A stretch of DNA of 64,000 nt, from the NCBI RefSeq assembly GCF_900177535.1, contig NZ_FXAJ01000003.1, positions 1 to 64,000 of the forward strand, given 5' to 3'. A program made the position numbers and the translations under genes. How positions within the stretch are numbered: position 1 is the first letter of the stretch; each line of letters opens with the position of its first letter. A model generated the notes under the pieces. That model was not told the origin of the DNA. It searched no databases and saw only the letters and a list, made by a program, of their open reading frames with translations. This stretch comes from Priestia filamentosa. Lineage in GTDB: Bacteria; Bacillota; Bacilli; Bacillales; Bacillaceae_H. Positions 46,019 through 55,490 of this stretch are shown piece after piece.

Positions 46019-47215
46019 AAAAAACGTAAATTACTTATTACAAACACAGCTTTACTTGGTACAGCAGCAATCGCTTTAACAGCGTGTAATAGCGCTCCAG
46101 GAGAACAATTAACAAAAGCATACAGCAATCTGGAAACGGTTAAATCTTTTGAAGCGACAACAAAATTATCTTTCAAAGATATTAAAATTGACGCAGCTGA
46201 GTCTGATCCAGAGATGCAGCAAGTAGTTGACGTGTTGAAAAACTCTTCTTTAACAATGGATACGAAGTATGATCAAAAAACGAAGAAACAAGAAGTGGTA
46301 TTAAACATTAAAGCAAAAATGGGTATGATGGCTCTAGATGCTAAAGTACCAATGCTTTTTGATGAGAAAGCAAATACATTCTATATTGAGGCAGATAGCC
46401 TTGTTGATAACATTTCGCCATTCCTACAAGGATCTGGAATCGATATTAGCAAATTCAAAGGAAAAACAATTTCTATTGACCTTAATGAGTTAGCAAAAGA
46501 CGATCCAGAGCTTCAAAAAGAACTTGATGCAATGAAAAATTCTCAAGACACAGCACAGCTTCAAGAAAATATGCGTAAAGAACTTGAAAAACTTTTAAAA
46601 GATAAATCAGAAGATGATTTTAAAGAAGAAGACGGGAAAATTACAGTTAACTTCTCTGATAAAGAGGTTAAAGGTCTTATTGATAATTACCTTAAAGAAG
46701 CAGACTTAACAGCTGAAGAGCGTGAAGAGTTTGATAAAGCGTTAAATGATTCAAATGCAAAATTCAGCGGTCTTACATTAACAAGTGAAGTTGATGGAGA
46801 CCAGCTTGTATCTGATTCTGGCAAATTCTCTATGACTGCTGAGCCAGAAGGTGACAAAGTCTCAATGGACTTTACGTTCTCTTCTAAATATAATGATAAT
46901 CTTCCGAAGTCTTCAAATGTTAAAGTAAACATGAACGTTGAATCAGAAGATGGCGGCGGTACATTTGCAATCGATACGAAAACAAACTACAAGTCTGTAA
47001 ACAAAGATGTGAAATTTACAGTTGATACAAAGAAAGAAAATTTAATTACAACAGATGAACTTGAGCAATACTTTATGCCAGCAACACCAGAAGTTCCAGC
47101 AACTGGTGAAGAAACACCGGCAACACCAGAAGCTCCAGCAACTGGTGAAGAAACACCGGCAACACCAGAAGCTCCAGCAACTGGTGAAGAAACACCAGCA
47201 ACATCTGCTCAATAA
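46016..47215 (+). CDS. Lipoprotein with a LolA/DUF6612-like body and C-terminal PATGEETP repeats
   Basis: A 399-residue lipoprotein. The signal peptide ends in ALTAC (lipobox, cysteine at about residue 24). The body has repeated beta-rich units (LEATTKLSF-like FEATTKLSFKD, LTMDTKYDQKTKKQE, FYIEADSL) as in lipoproteins with a LolA-like antiparallel sheet, and a long acidic helical insert. The tail is a low-complexity array of TPEAPATGEE repeats (about residues 355-395), probably a spacer through the wall. No catalytic motif seen; function unknown. It has the unusual translation start described at 45971. Confidence 0.8.
   Translation: MKKRKLLITNTALLGTAAIALTACNSAPGEQLTKAYSNLETVKSFEATTKLSFKDIKIDAAESDPEMQQVVDVLKNSSLTMDTKYDQKTKKQEVVLNIKAKMGMMALDAKVPMLFDEKANTFYIEADSLVDNISPFLQGSGIDISKFKGKTISIDLNELAKDDPELQKELDAMKNSQDTAQLQENMRKELEKLLKDKSEDDFKEEDGKITVNFSDKEVKGLIDNYLKEADLTAEEREEFDKALNDSNAKFSGLTLTSEVDGDQLVSDSGKFSMTAEPEGDKVSMDFTFSSKYNDNLPKSSNVKVNMNVESEDGGGTFAIDTKTNYKSVNKDVKFTVDTKKENLITTDELEQYFMPATPEVPATGEETPATPEAPATGEETPATPEAPATGEETPATSAQ
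47083..47205 (+). repeat. 39-bp tandem repeat, about three copies, in the lipoprotein gene
   Basis: A 13-codon unit (TPEAPATGEETPA type) repeats three times with near-identical DNA. The length keeps frame and is prone to copy-number change. Confidence 0.85.
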
Positions 47216-47216
47216 T

Positions 47217-47256
47217 TTACAAAAAAGTCCTGCTCCTTGTAGCGGGGCTTTTTTGT
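47217..47256 (+). terminator. Terminator after the lipoprotein gene
   Basis: ACAAAAAAGTCC and GGGGCTTTTTTGT pair with an inner GC/GC step, followed by T. Confidence 0.75.
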
Positions 47257-47303
47257 AATATCTCTTCTTTTTTTGGCGAATTCATACTAGTTTTGTCAAA
47301 CAG

Positions 47304-47332
47304 AAAGGGATTCATCATTTCCGCTCGAATGT
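47304..47332 (+). promoter_or_regulatory. Possible SigH promoter of racA
   Basis: AAAGGGATT, 11-base spacer, CTCGAATGT: fits RNAGGAWWW-N11/12-RNNGAATWW with three mismatches. racA is a SigH/Spo0A target in B. subtilis. Confidence 0.3.
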
Positions 47333-47369
47333 AGTTTCGTAAGGAGAAGAAACGAAGGGGTGAGCGGAT

Positions 47370-47858
47370 ATGAAGACACATGAAGCTGCACGTGAACTTG
47401 GAGTTAGTTCTCAAACCGTTATAAAATGGATTCGGCATTACAATATTGATTGTGCTAAAAACGAGCGCGGTCATTTTGATATTTCAAAAGAGAATATTAA
47501 GCAAATCCGGGAAGCTCATAACATTCAGCCGCGCTCTTCAGCTAGAAAAGGACACGTTCAGAGTTCTACAGATTTTGATGCTGTAGAAGCGCAAATTCAA
47601 GAGATGTGTAAACAGATGGGAAGTATGATGGGAAGAATCGCAGAAAATGATCGTCGAATTGAAGAAAAAGCAGGTGAAGTTGTTACCTTCCAAGTCCTAG
47701 AGCACCGAACTGAGATTACGAATTTGCAAAAGAAGATATATGAGCTAGAAGAACGTTTGGCAATGGTAGAGGAACAGTTAGAAAAGAAAGAAGGATTTAT
47801 TGCAAATAAGAAACTCCCAAGGTGGAAGACGCTCTTTATGAACTTATGGAGTTTGTAG
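47370..47858 (+). CDS. racA: RacA-like chromosome anchoring protein
   Basis: A 162-residue protein: an N-terminal MerR-like helix-turn-helix (AARELGVSSQTVIKWIRHYNI), a linker, and a long coiled coil (about 100-145: EITNLQKKIYELEERLAMVEEQLEK in parts) with a short basic tail. RacA binds GC-rich sites near the origin and ties it to the cell pole with DivIVA at the start of sporulation. Length and layout fit (B. subtilis RacA about 184). It starts after GGGGTGAGCGGAT. A general MerR/coiled-coil protein is the alternative. Confidence 0.7.
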   Translation: MKTHEAARELGVSSQTVIKWIRHYNIDCAKNERGHFDISKENIKQIREAHNIQPRSSARKGHVQSSTDFDAVEAQIQEMCKQMGSMMGRIAENDRRIEEKAGEVVTFQVLEHRTEITNLQKKIYELEERLAMVEEQLEKKEGFIANKKLPRWKTLFMNLWSL

Positions 47859-47892
47859 CTTGATAGCTTGCATTGCTATCAAGTCTTTTTTT
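47859..47892 (+). terminator. Terminator after racA
   Basis: CTTGATAGC/GCTATCAAG stem, 7-base loop, T tract. Confidence 0.9.
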
Positions 47893-47976
47893 ATTTAAAA
47901 GTCTTTTATTTTCTCCTTTGGTAAGTAGTAGAGGAATTATTGTAATAACAGTGGTACAATTAAATAAAGAACGATG

Positions 47977-48005
47977 GTTACTAGATGTATGATGTAGCTA
48001 GTAAC
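47977..48005. promoter_or_regulatory. Inverted repeat upstream of a MarR gene, possible operator
   Basis: GTTACTAG and CTAGTAAC are perfect 8-bp arms 13 bases apart, between a TACAAT -10-like element (47955) and the MarR start (48050), a likely autoregulatory position. Confidence 0.45.
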
Positions 48006-48049
48006 AAGCGGGCTTCAAGTTTACGATAAGAAAAAGAGGAGGCGATTGT

Positions 48050-48475
48050 ATGGAACGTCATACGATGATGGTTGATTTAGAAAAATCAATGCGTCGCGTA
48101 TTTCGACAAATCCGCTATGAAATCAACGATCTATTGCAATCGGAAATGACAAGCAGTGAATTTGCAATTTTACGTCTTTTATCAGAAGGCGGAGGTAAAA
48201 AGGCAACAGAGCTGTCCAAAGCACTTGGTGTATCTGCTAGTCATATTACAGCGGTAACCGATACAATGATTGATAAAGAGTACATTACAAGACGGAGATC
48301 CCCAAATGACCGTCGCGTTGTTGAGATTGTGTTAACAGAAAAAGGGGAAGAAATATTTAAGGAGTTTGGAGATAAAAAACTTAAGTATTTAACCGAGAAA
48401 TTTGAAGTAATCAGCGATGAAGAACTTCAACAACTTATTAATGCCTTACACCGACTAGATCGGTTCAAAGAATAG
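48050..48475 (+). CDS. MarR-family transcriptional regulator
   Basis: A 141-residue winged-helix repressor: MTSSEFAILRLLSEGG, KATELSKALGVSASHITAVTDTMIDKEYI in parts (recognition helix) and the wing RRSPNDRRVVEIVLTEKG. Standard length. The start follows GAGGAGGCGATTGT. It precedes msrAB but a terminator separates them. Ligand unknown. Confidence 0.93.
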   Translation: MERHTMMVDLEKSMRRVFRQIRYEINDLLQSEMTSSEFAILRLLSEGGGKKATELSKALGVSASHITAVTDTMIDKEYITRRRSPNDRRVVEIVLTEKGEEIFKEFGDKKLKYLTEKFEVISDEELQQLINALHRLDRFKE

Positions 48476-48478
48476 ACC

Positions 48479-48516
48479 AAAAAAGCGAAGACAGTATTCT
48501 GTTTTCGCTTTTTTGT
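48479..48516 (+). terminator. Terminator after the MarR gene
   Basis: AAAAAAGCGAA-G-ACAG pairs with CTGT-T-TTCGCTTTTTT. Confidence 0.9.
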
Positions 48517-48620
48517 ATGAATGAGAAAAAGAGAGTGCATGCTGAAAATAGCATATTGTTTTGAAAGTGAACAAGGAGACGATATAATAAGAAAACAAAG
48601 CTTATAAAGGAGCTGAAATT

Positions 48621-49580
48621 ATGACAAGTCACAATCATATTGCTACATTTGCAGGTGGCTGCTTCTGGTGTATGGTTAAACCATTCGACGAACAGCCAGG
48701 CATTGAAAAAGTCGTTTCAGGATATACGGGCGGCCATAAAGAAAACCCAACATATGAAGAAGTATGTTCAGATACAACAGGACATGTTGAAGCTGTTCAA
48801 ATTACTTTTAATCCAGAGATTTTTCCATATGAAAAACTTGTAGAATTATTTTGGCAACAAATTGATCCAACGGACGAAGGCGGACAGTTTGCTGATCGAG
48901 GAGAATCATATAAAACAGCTATCTTCTATCATAGTGAAGAGCAACGTCAAATTGCTGAAAAGTCAAAAGAGAACCTAGCAAAAAGCGGTCGATTTTCGAA
49001 ACCTATCGTTACGCCTATAATAGAAGCTAAGCCGTTTTATCCAGCTGAAGAATATCATCAAGATTATCATAAAAAACATCCAATTCGCTACAAAATGTAT
49101 CGAAAAGGTTCTGGACGTGAAGGATTTTTAAAAGAAGCTTGGAGCAATAAAGAACAGCAAAAAGAGCTTCGCAATCGCCTTACCCCAATGCAATATGAAG
49201 TAACTCAAAACAATGGGACTGAGCCTCCTTTCCGTAATGAGTATTGGGACAATAAAGAAGAGGGGATTTACGTTAACATTGTATCAGGTGAGCCTCTTTT
49301 TAGTTCACAGGATCAATACGATGCAGGATGTGGATGGCCTTCTTTTACAAAACCAATTGATAAAAGTGTTGTGGAAGAGGAAACTGACACATCGCACGGC
49401 ATGATTCGCACTGAGGTACGTAGCAAGGGAGGAAATGCTCACTTAGGACACGTATTTGATGATGGACCTTCTTCACATGGTGGTCTACGTTATTGTATCA
49501 ACTCAGCAGCGCTTCGTTTTATTCCAAAATCAGATCTTGAAAAAGAAGGGTATGGGGAATACAAAAAGTTATTTTCATAA
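48621..49580 (+). CDS. msrAB: Bifunctional methionine sulfoxide reductase MsrA-MsrB
   Basis: A 319-residue fusion. Residues about 1-155 are MsrA ([14 protein letters not shown] with the catalytic Cys, [24 protein letters not shown] in parts), which reduces Met-S-sulfoxide. Residues about 175-319 are MsrB ([21 protein letters not shown], catalytic Cys in [12 protein letters not shown]), which reduces Met-R-sulfoxide. The MsrB part lacks the CxxC zinc pairs. Repairs oxidised protein in the cytosol. Starts after AAAGGAGCTGAAATT. Confidence 0.97.
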   Translation: MTSHNHIATFAGGCFWCMVKPFDEQPGIEKVVSGYTGGHKENPTYEEVCSDTTGHVEAVQITFNPEIFPYEKLVELFWQQIDPTDEGGQFADRGESYKTAIFYHSEEQRQIAEKSKENLAKSGRFSKPIVTPIIEAKPFYPAEEYHQDYHKKHPIRYKMYRKGSGREGFLKEAWSNKEQQKELRNRLTPMQYEVTQNNGTEPPFRNEYWDNKEEGIYVNIVSGEPLFSSQDQYDAGCGWPSFTKPIDKSVVEEETDTSHGMIRTEVRSKGGNAHLGHVFDDGPSSHGGLRYCINSAALRFIPKSDLEKEGYGEYKKLFS

Positions 49581-49581
49581 A

Positions 49582-49618
49582 AAACAAAAGGAAGCGTTAT
49601 GCTTCCTTTTGTTTATTT
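49582..49618. terminator. Bidirectional terminator
   Basis: AAACAAAAGGAAGC/GCTTCCTTTTGTTT perfect 14-bp stem, between msrAB and the convergent ger operon. Confidence 0.9.
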
Positions 49619-50706
49619 TTCATTTTTTGCCATTTTCGCTTAAGCATTGTTAAAATGCTGAGCAGTGGAATGTACAAAATGAAGAGGAAAAGACCCACGA
49701 AACTTGAATATTTCCCGAGTGAATTAATTTCATAACGGGTATCAAAAAAAAGAGCTCCAGCAAAAAGACAGGCAAAAAAGAAAGGTAGAAATCGAGATGG
49801 ACGCAGAGAGAAGCTTCTCTTACAAAGACGTGCACAGCACCAAGTTGAAATGGAAATCCCAGGAATAATAACAAGGAACCAAAGGGAAATCACAATATAT
49901 TCAAAACGTTGAATGAATGGAATTTCAATAATTTTAGCCATTGAAAGCGTAGGATAAATAGTGTGCTGAAGTTCGTCTTTATTAAAATAAACAAGTGAAA
50001 CAAGAAGAATAATGAAATAAGTAAAAAACGTCAGAGCATTTGCTCCATGAGCAAACTTTTGAGATTTATGGGCTTTCTTTATAAAAGGATAAAAAATAAG
50101 CAACAGTTCAAATCCACTAAACTCAAACATAAAAACTTTTGAAGCCATCAATATATCTTGGACAGAATGATCCCAAACAGGAAGTAAATTTCGGTAATTT
50201 GCAAACTGAAGAGGGAAAATGAGCATCACCCATAAAAAAGCTGGCAGAATGACGCTGAAAAAAGCAACACCTGTTACAATTCGAAATCCAGAAGTAAGAA
50301 TGTAGTAGGTAATAGCAATGATAACAAGGGAAAGAACCCAAGTTGGGAGAAGGGGAAACATCCATAATTGCAATACTTCTATATAAGTTCGAAAGATTGT
50401 TAAACAAATGAGAAAAATATAGACTAAAAAAGCAAAATCTAATAGTTTGCTTAACCATTTTCCAAATAAAAACTGATGAACAGCAATGATGTCAGGTTGC
50501 TCTTCAGAAAGCATTTTATACGAAAACCAAATCACAATATGAATTGCAAAGGAAGCTAGGCAAAGGGAAATCCATGAATCTTGCTCTGCATATTTGGCAA
50601 CTAATCGTTGAAAAGCTAAAATGCCAACCCCAATTTGAAAGCCGTGAATAAGAAAGAAAACTAGAAAAGGGGAAACTTGAAACTTTTCATCCACAAGCTT
50701 AGACAT
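49597..50706 (-). CDS. Spore germinant receptor subunit B (GerAB/GerKB family)
   Basis: A 369-residue, ten-helix APC-fold protein of the inner spore membrane that binds the nutrient germinant. It shows the GerAB opening FQVSPFLVFFLIHGFQIGVGIL in parts and the typical helix pattern. The start at 50706 follows AAGGAGG; upstream in-frame starts overlap that site. Third gene of an A-C-B operon, the gerK-like order. Confidence 0.92.
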   Translation of the reverse strand: MSKLVDEKFQVSPFLVFFLIHGFQIGVGILAFQRLVAKYAEQDSWISLCLASFAIHIVIWFSYKMLSEEQPDIIAVHQFLFGKWLSKLLDFAFLVYIFLICLTIFRTYIEVLQLWMFPLLPTWVLSLVIIAITYYILTSGFRIVTGVAFFSVILPAFLWVMLIFPLQFANYRNLLPVWDHSVQDILMASKVFMFEFSGFELLLIFYPFIKKAHKSQKFAHGANALTFFTYFIILLVSLVYFNKDELQHTIYPTLSMAKIIEIPFIQRFEYIVISLWFLVIIPGISISTWCCARLCKRSFSLRPSRFLPFFFACLFAGALFFDTRYEINSLGKYSSFVGLFLFILYIPLLSILTMLKRKWQKMKNKQKEA

Positions 50707-50725
50707 ATTGCATTGCCTCCTTTCT

Positions 50726-51817
50726 TTATTCACCAATTCCTGTTTGAGTAAGCTTTACATCTATGTTTACTTTAATATCCATTTCTGGATAATGGTTGTG
50801 AAAATCCTTCCAATCGAAGTGACGCGTTTTGCTTCTTGCAAAATCCTCAAATCCAATTGGATCAACTTGCAGTTTTTGCATGTCTTTAACAATTCTATTT
50901 CCATTTTTGGTGAGTTCATCTTTAATTTGATCTTCAATATCGTGCACTTGTTTTCTTTCTTTTGCATTTACCCAAGCAGGATATTCTTTTAGAAGGCCGT
51001 TAATGTGGACATCGACTTTAATTGAGTTGTTCTTTTTTGAATATGTCATAGACTGTTTGGCATATAAATTGCGAAGAACAACCGCTCCTTTTTTTCCTTC
51101 TGCTTTAATAAATGTATGATAAAGACCATTTTTAGAGCCGCTGCGAATGAGTTTAAATAAAAACGTTTCTTTCATATTTAACGTTGTAACAAGTCTTTCT
51201 TTATCAAAAATGGCTAGCCCCTTCAACTTGATTTCGTCTTTTTCGCCCCCTAAATAAGGAAGAAAAACATCTCGCCCTTTTCCATAGTAATTTGAGAAAA
51301 AAACATGAAGGTTTGTATATGGCAAGTTTTCTGTATGGATGTTTTGTTCAATTAAATCTGTAATGTAAAGCGATTCCTTTACATCTTTTTTTGTTACGGC
51401 TTGTAACATTGTTTCTGCTTTTCCATCCACAACAGCTACATGTACGCGCCGACCGAGAGAAGGACTTCTTGAGAAACTATGAATGATTTCTTCTATATTA
51501 TGTTTAGCATAAGCTTTTCCAAATAAAAGGATACGCGTTTGACCTTCTACCAATCGAAGGGCCGATTTTTCATTGATTTTTTGTAAAATATTATACGTAT
51601 TATCAGTTGTAACACTAATTGTACTCGGTTCCTCTGTTGTGCTTTCTCGGAAAAGAGGAAAAAGAGCAGTCCCACGAATCTTTCCATCCTTTGTATAATC
51701 TAGGCCTATTCCTTGAACAACTAAAACATCATCAATAACAAAGGAAGAGCAACTTGATAAAAAAAGGATAGAAAACATCAAAAGAACGAGTAGGGATCTT
51801 TTCTTCATCTTGTTCAT
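50726..51817 (-). CDS. Spore germinant receptor subunit C lipoprotein (GerAC family)
   Basis: A 363-residue lipoprotein with lipobox FLSSC (cysteine near residue 23) and the GerAC pattern DDVLVVQGIGLDYTKDGKI in parts, LRLVEGQTRILLFGKAYAKH in parts and LKGLAIFDKERLV. Subunit C is anchored on the outer face of the spore inner membrane and is needed for receptor function. Overlaps the A-subunit stop by 4 bases. Confidence 0.93.
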   Translation of the reverse strand: MNKMKKRSLLVLLMFSILFLSSCSSFVIDDVLVVQGIGLDYTKDGKIRGTALFPLFRESTTEEPSTISVTTDNTYNILQKINEKSALRLVEGQTRILLFGKAYAKHNIEEIIHSFSRSPSLGRRVHVAVVDGKAETMLQAVTKKDVKESLYITDLIEQNIHTENLPYTNLHVFFSNYYGKGRDVFLPYLGGEKDEIKLKGLAIFDKERLVTTLNMKETFLFKLIRSGSKNGLYHTFIKAEGKKGAVVLRNLYAKQSMTYSKKNNSIKVDVHINGLLKEYPAWVNAKERKQVHDIEDQIKDELTKNGNRIVKDMQKLQVDPIGFEDFARSKTRHFDWKDFHNHYPEMDIKVNIDVKLTQTGIGE

Positions 51818-53322
51818 TCCTTGTCTATATCTTTTGTTTTATTTCCTCTTTTCGGATTATATCTCCATTTGGAAAGAGGTCTTAAATAAGCTGGTCTCGC
51901 AGTTGAGAAGTTGTACGGTGGGCGAAACAGAAATCCCCACATATCTTTTGAACGAAACGGATATAGTGGAGCGAGATAAGGACTTGTGAGCGACTGAAGG
52001 CGCATTAAGTGAACGAGTAAAAAGACAATTCCGATCACAATTCCTAATCCACCTAAAAAAGCGGCTAAAATAATGAAAGGGAAACGTAATAGACGAATTG
52101 TATTAGACATGCGTGAAGTAGGTGTTGTGAAAGAAGCGAGAGCTGCTAGGGCAACGATAATTAACAACACACTACTTGTTAGGGATGCTTCAACAGACGC
52201 TTGTCCGATTACAATACCTCCAACGATACCAAGCGTTTGACCGATTTTAGTAGGTAACCGTGCTCCTGCTTCACGAAGGAGCTCGATGGTAATTTCTAAA
52301 AAGAGTACTTCAAGTACAGGGGGAAATGGAACGTTTGCTCTTGAATAAACAAGAGGACCAAGCAGGTCTTTTGGAATCATTTCGTAGTGAAACGTTAATA
52401 CGGCAACATACATAGCACTAGCAAAAATGGAAAAAGCTACAGCAAAAAAACGGGTCACTCTTAGAAAAGAGCCGATCATCCAAGGTAAATAATAGTCTTC
52501 AGGTGAAATGAAAAAATCAAATAGAGATGAAGGACCTGTAATGGCATAAGGTGAACCGCTTGTGAAAATAACAATCTGGCCATTTATGAGCGTCTGGATG
52601 GCACGATCAATCCGTTCTGTTCCAAGGAAAAGTGGAAAAGGGGTATTTTGGTTATCTGAAAGAAGTTGATCAAGAAGAGAGCCATCAAACACAACATCAA
52701 AATCAATATTGTTGATTCGCTCTGTTGCATTTTCAATATGCTTCTCATTTGTAATTCCTTCTACATAAACAATGACAATACGTGATTTGGATAAATTCCC
52801 AAGAGAAACTTCTTTAAATGATAGCCTTTCTGTTACGAAAGTCTTCCGTAACATATATAGGTTCATATCAAGGTCTTCCACAAATCCAAGCTTTGGGCCT
52901 GTTACACTAAATTCATTTTCAGTATCGTTTTCAGTTCGAAATCCGCCTTCAATATTCAGAACTTTAATAAGTGCACATTCTTTTTGTTCTGTATGTATTT
53001 GAAAAGCAATATAGCCTTCAAGCAACTTATCCATTACTTTTTTTCCATCTGATGTAATAGAGACATCTTCATATGGGATATATGTCTTTAAATCTTTGAG
53101 TGTTTTGATATCATCGCGAGCGCGTTTTACACTACAAATAAACTGCTCTTGTAAATCTTGAGCATCAATGAGAGATTTATAATAAGACAAAACAAATGTG
53201 TTTTCATCCTCTCCAATTGAAACAGGTAAAAAATCACTTGATGAACGGAGAATTTCGAACGCTTGTGGAACAGAAAGTCTTATTTCTTCTTTTTTGGATG
53301 AGCCTCTAAGCCATGAAAACAT
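51814..53322 (-). CDS. Spore germinant receptor subunit A (GerAA family)
   Basis: A 502-residue protein with a soluble N-terminal domain (about 1-260), and a membrane part with VVFDGSLLDQLLSDN, SPEDYYLPW, FPPVLEVLFLEITIELLREAGARLP in parts, IGIVGGIVIGQASVEA-type GQTLGIVGGIVIGQA, and FRSKDMWGFLFRPPYN. GerA subunits form the oligomeric ion channel of the receptor. First gene of the operon; GGGGGA precedes the start. Specificity cannot be read from the sequence. Expected to be SigG-dependent, though no clear promoter was found. Confidence 0.95.
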   Translation of the reverse strand: MFSWLRGSSKKEEIRLSVPQAFEILRSSSDFLPVSIGEDENTFVLSYYKSLIDAQDLQEQFICSVKRARDDIKTLKDLKTYIPYEDVSITSDGKKVMDKLLEGYIAFQIHTEQKECALIKVLNIEGGFRTENDTENEFSVTGPKLGFVEDLDMNLYMLRKTFVTERLSFKEVSLGNLSKSRIVIVYVEGITNEKHIENATERINNIDFDVVFDGSLLDQLLSDNQNTPFPLFLGTERIDRAIQTLINGQIVIFTSGSPYAITGPSSLFDFFISPEDYYLPWMIGSFLRVTRFFAVAFSIFASAMYVAVLTFHYEMIPKDLLGPLVYSRANVPFPPVLEVLFLEITIELLREAGARLPTKIGQTLGIVGGIVIGQASVEASLTSSVLLIIVALAALASFTTPTSRMSNTIRLLRFPFIILAAFLGGLGIVIGIVFLLVHLMRLQSLTSPYLAPLYPFRSKDMWGFLFRPPYNFSTARPAYLRPLSKWRYNPKRGNKTKDIDKE

Positions 53323-53538
53323 ATAAAATCCCCCGTTATATTTATCATTGGCTATATTCTTTGTTGCTTTTTTCTTCCTTATACAAAATATAGAGAAAAG
53401 AATAAAAAAGTTGTCAACATTTGAAGATAAAAGCGAAACTTTCTTTCATCCTGTTCGTTTTATAGCTTGTATATTAAGAAACTTTTCTTTATGATAAATA
53501 TTGGATTTTAAATAAAATAGGTGGTGAATGTTTCCTTC

Positions 53539-54177
53539 ATGGAGCAGATGATTTTAGATTTTATTGAGTATTTTAAAAGTCTTTCCTACTTCGGAATTAT
53601 GCTTGCTTTGACATTTGAATTCGTACCAGCAGAGCTTGTTTTACCTTTAGCAGGAACATGGGTACAAGATGGAGATATGAATTTATGGTTGACCGTTTTG
53701 GCTGGAACAATTGGAGGAGTAACAGGTCCACTTACTCTATACGCTGTAGGTCGATACGGAGGCCGCCCTTTTCTGCAAAGGTTTGGCAGGTTCTTTTTTA
53801 TTAAAGACAAACAGATTAATGCAGCAGATGCTTTTTTCCAAAAGCATGGAGCAATTGTTGCCTTTACAGGACGATTTCTTCCGGGAATTCGAACATTGAT
53901 TTCCATTCCTTGTGGGATGGCAAAAATGAACGTTTGGGTGTTTAGCGTTTATACCTTCTTAGCGATGCTTCCGACAACATTCTTTTATGTATATATTGGC
54001 TACAAGTTCGGAGATCAAGGTAAAGAGATTGCTTCTAAACTTCTTGATGAATATAAGTGGGAAGTTATTCTTGGCGTGATCGTTCTTATTGTTATTTATG
54101 CTCTTATTAAAAAGAAGCGAAAGAAAGCTTATGAAAAATACAATGTAAAAGACTTCACGTCTAAAAAAACAGAATAA
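53539..54177 (+). CDS. DedA-family membrane protein
   Basis: A 212-residue protein of the DedA/VTT family with EFVPAELVLPLAG, GPLTLYAVGRYGGRPFLQRFG in parts and FTGRFLPGIRTLISIPCGMAKM in parts, and a basic tail. The conserved acidic and arginine residues are present. Family members include lipid carriers (undecaprenyl phosphate or phosphatidylethanolamine flippases). The start at 53539 is preceded by AGGTGGTGAATG; a GTG at 53521 is within that site. Confidence 0.9.
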   Translation: MEQMILDFIEYFKSLSYFGIMLALTFEFVPAELVLPLAGTWVQDGDMNLWLTVLAGTIGGVTGPLTLYAVGRYGGRPFLQRFGRFFFIKDKQINAADAFFQKHGAIVAFTGRFLPGIRTLISIPCGMAKMNVWVFSVYTFLAMLPTTFFYVYIGYKFGDQGKEIASKLLDEYKWEVILGVIVLIVIYALIKKKRKKAYEKYNVKDFTSKKTE

Positions 54178-54199
54178 ATAAAAAAGCCTATATTTTTTG

Positions 54200-54228
54200 T
54201 TGACATGTAAGTCATATCCATTTAGAAT
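54200..54228 (+). promoter_or_regulatory. SigA promoter of ykoY
   Basis: TTGACA (54200-54205), 17-base spacer, TAGAAT (54223-54228), 35 bases before the riboswitch core. Confidence 0.85.
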
Positions 54229-54249
54229 AAAATTATAATAAAATATAAA

Positions 54250-54350
54250 TTCCTTCCACGTAAAGGGGAGTAGCGTCAGGGAAACCTGAAATATAGTCGT
54301 CATTACATGAACATTGTGTTCATCGGCTGTATTGGCATATATATGCTTAG
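54250..54350 (+). ncRNA. yybP-ykoY manganese riboswitch
   Basis: The class-defining core AAAGGGGAGTAGC is at 54262-54274, followed by the paired GTCAGGGAAACCTGA arm and a second loop region with CATCGGCTG. It precedes a terminator and a ykoY gene, the classical target. The class senses Mn2+ and turns the gene on. Confidence 0.93.
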
Positions 54351-54352
54351 CA

Positions 54353-54385
54353 AGACCTTTGCCATATTTGGCAAAGGTCTTTTTT
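54353..54385 (+). terminator. Riboswitch-controlled terminator
   Basis: Perfect 12-bp stem AGACCTTTGCCA/TGGCAAAGGTCT with TATT loop and T tract. Confidence 0.93.
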
Positions 54386-54456
54386 ATGTGTTTTAAACCT
54401 TTACGTCGGGAATAGCAACTATAGATAGAAAGGCAAAAAAGAGAGGAGCAAAAGGA

Positions 54457-55263
54457 TTGGATACATCACTATTACTTGAGTATGGCTGGGTGTTACTTGT
54501 CTTAATTGTTTTAGAAGGAGTATTGGCAGCAGATAATGCACTTGTGCTTGCTATTATGGTTAAGCACTTGCCTGATGATCAACGCAAAAAAGCATTGTTT
54601 TATGGATTAGCGGGGGCCTTTGTTTTCCGTCTTGGTTCATTATTCATTATTTCTTTCCTTGTTGATGTTTGGCAAGTTCAAGCAATTGGAGCGATTTACT
54701 TATTGTTTATTGCATTTAACCATTTGTTTAAGAAATTTGTTAAGAAGAAAAGCGATGAACATGAAGAATCAGATGAGGAAACGCTTAATAAGAAGCGAGC
54801 AAAATCTGGTTTCTGGGTTACAGTCTTAAAAGTTGAACTTGCAGACATTGCGTTTGCTGTTGATTCGATCTTAGCTGCAGTAGCTTTAGCGGTAACGTTA
54901 CCTCCAACAACTTTCCCTGAAATTGGAGGCCTTGACGGAGGACAATTTGCTATCATCTTCCTCGGAGGATTAATTGGTTTAATTATTATGCGTTTTGCTG
55001 CAAATGCATTTGTTAAGCTTCTGAAAACACGTCCAGGTCTCGAGACAGCTGCCTTTCTAATCGTAGGCTGGGTTGGTGTGAAACTTGCTGTTTATACATT
55101 GGCACACCCAGAGTTAGGGATCATTAATGAACACTTCCCTGAATCAAAACTATGGAAAATTTCATTCTGGATTGTATTAGTTTTAATTGGTCTTGGTGGA
55201 TGGTTCTTATCTAAAAAAGAGCCTTCACATGAAAAGGATCAGAAAAAGGAAGCAACATACTAA
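54457..55263 (+). CDS. ykoY: TerC-family manganese exporter YkoY
   Basis: A 268-residue membrane protein with the TerC motifs EGVLAADNALVLA and ELADIAFAVDSILAAVAL, whose acidic residues bind metal, and an acidic/basic cytosolic loop in between (DEHEESDEETLNKKR). YkoY/MeeY-type proteins protect against Mn excess and help load secreted enzymes with Mn. The start is TTG, 8 bases after GAGGAG. Controlled by the Mn riboswitch upstream. Confidence 0.95.
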   Translation: MDTSLLLEYGWVLLVLIVLEGVLAADNALVLAIMVKHLPDDQRKKALFYGLAGAFVFRLGSLFIISFLVDVWQVQAIGAIYLLFIAFNHLFKKFVKKKSDEHEESDEETLNKKRAKSGFWVTVLKVELADIAFAVDSILAAVALAVTLPPTTFPEIGGLDGGQFAIIFLGGLIGLIIMRFAANAFVKLLKTRPGLETAAFLIVGWVGVKLAVYTLAHPELGIINEHFPESKLWKISFWIVLVLIGLGGWFLSKKEPSHEKDQKKEATY

Positions 55264-55297
55264 CTTCATTTAAGGAAGTTATTTATAAAAGATAGTG

Positions 55298-55353
55298 AAA
55301 GAGAGCAATGAGTATGCTAAGTAAAAAAGCATGTGTCATTACTCTCTTTTTTT
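55298..55353 (+). terminator. Terminator after ykoY
   Basis: Outer stem AAAGAGAG/CTCTCTTT with inner AATGA/TCATT and ATGCT/AGCAT pairing, then T tract. Confidence 0.8.
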
Positions 55354-55490
55354 ATGTGAGATTGTGGAAAAAGCACATCTTTTTGCGTATAGTCACCTTT
55401 TAAGTGTTAATGTATAATAAACAATTACTTGGAATATACCCTGAAATAGGACATTAGTCGCGAATACTTTATGAAAAGAAGGTGAGATCA

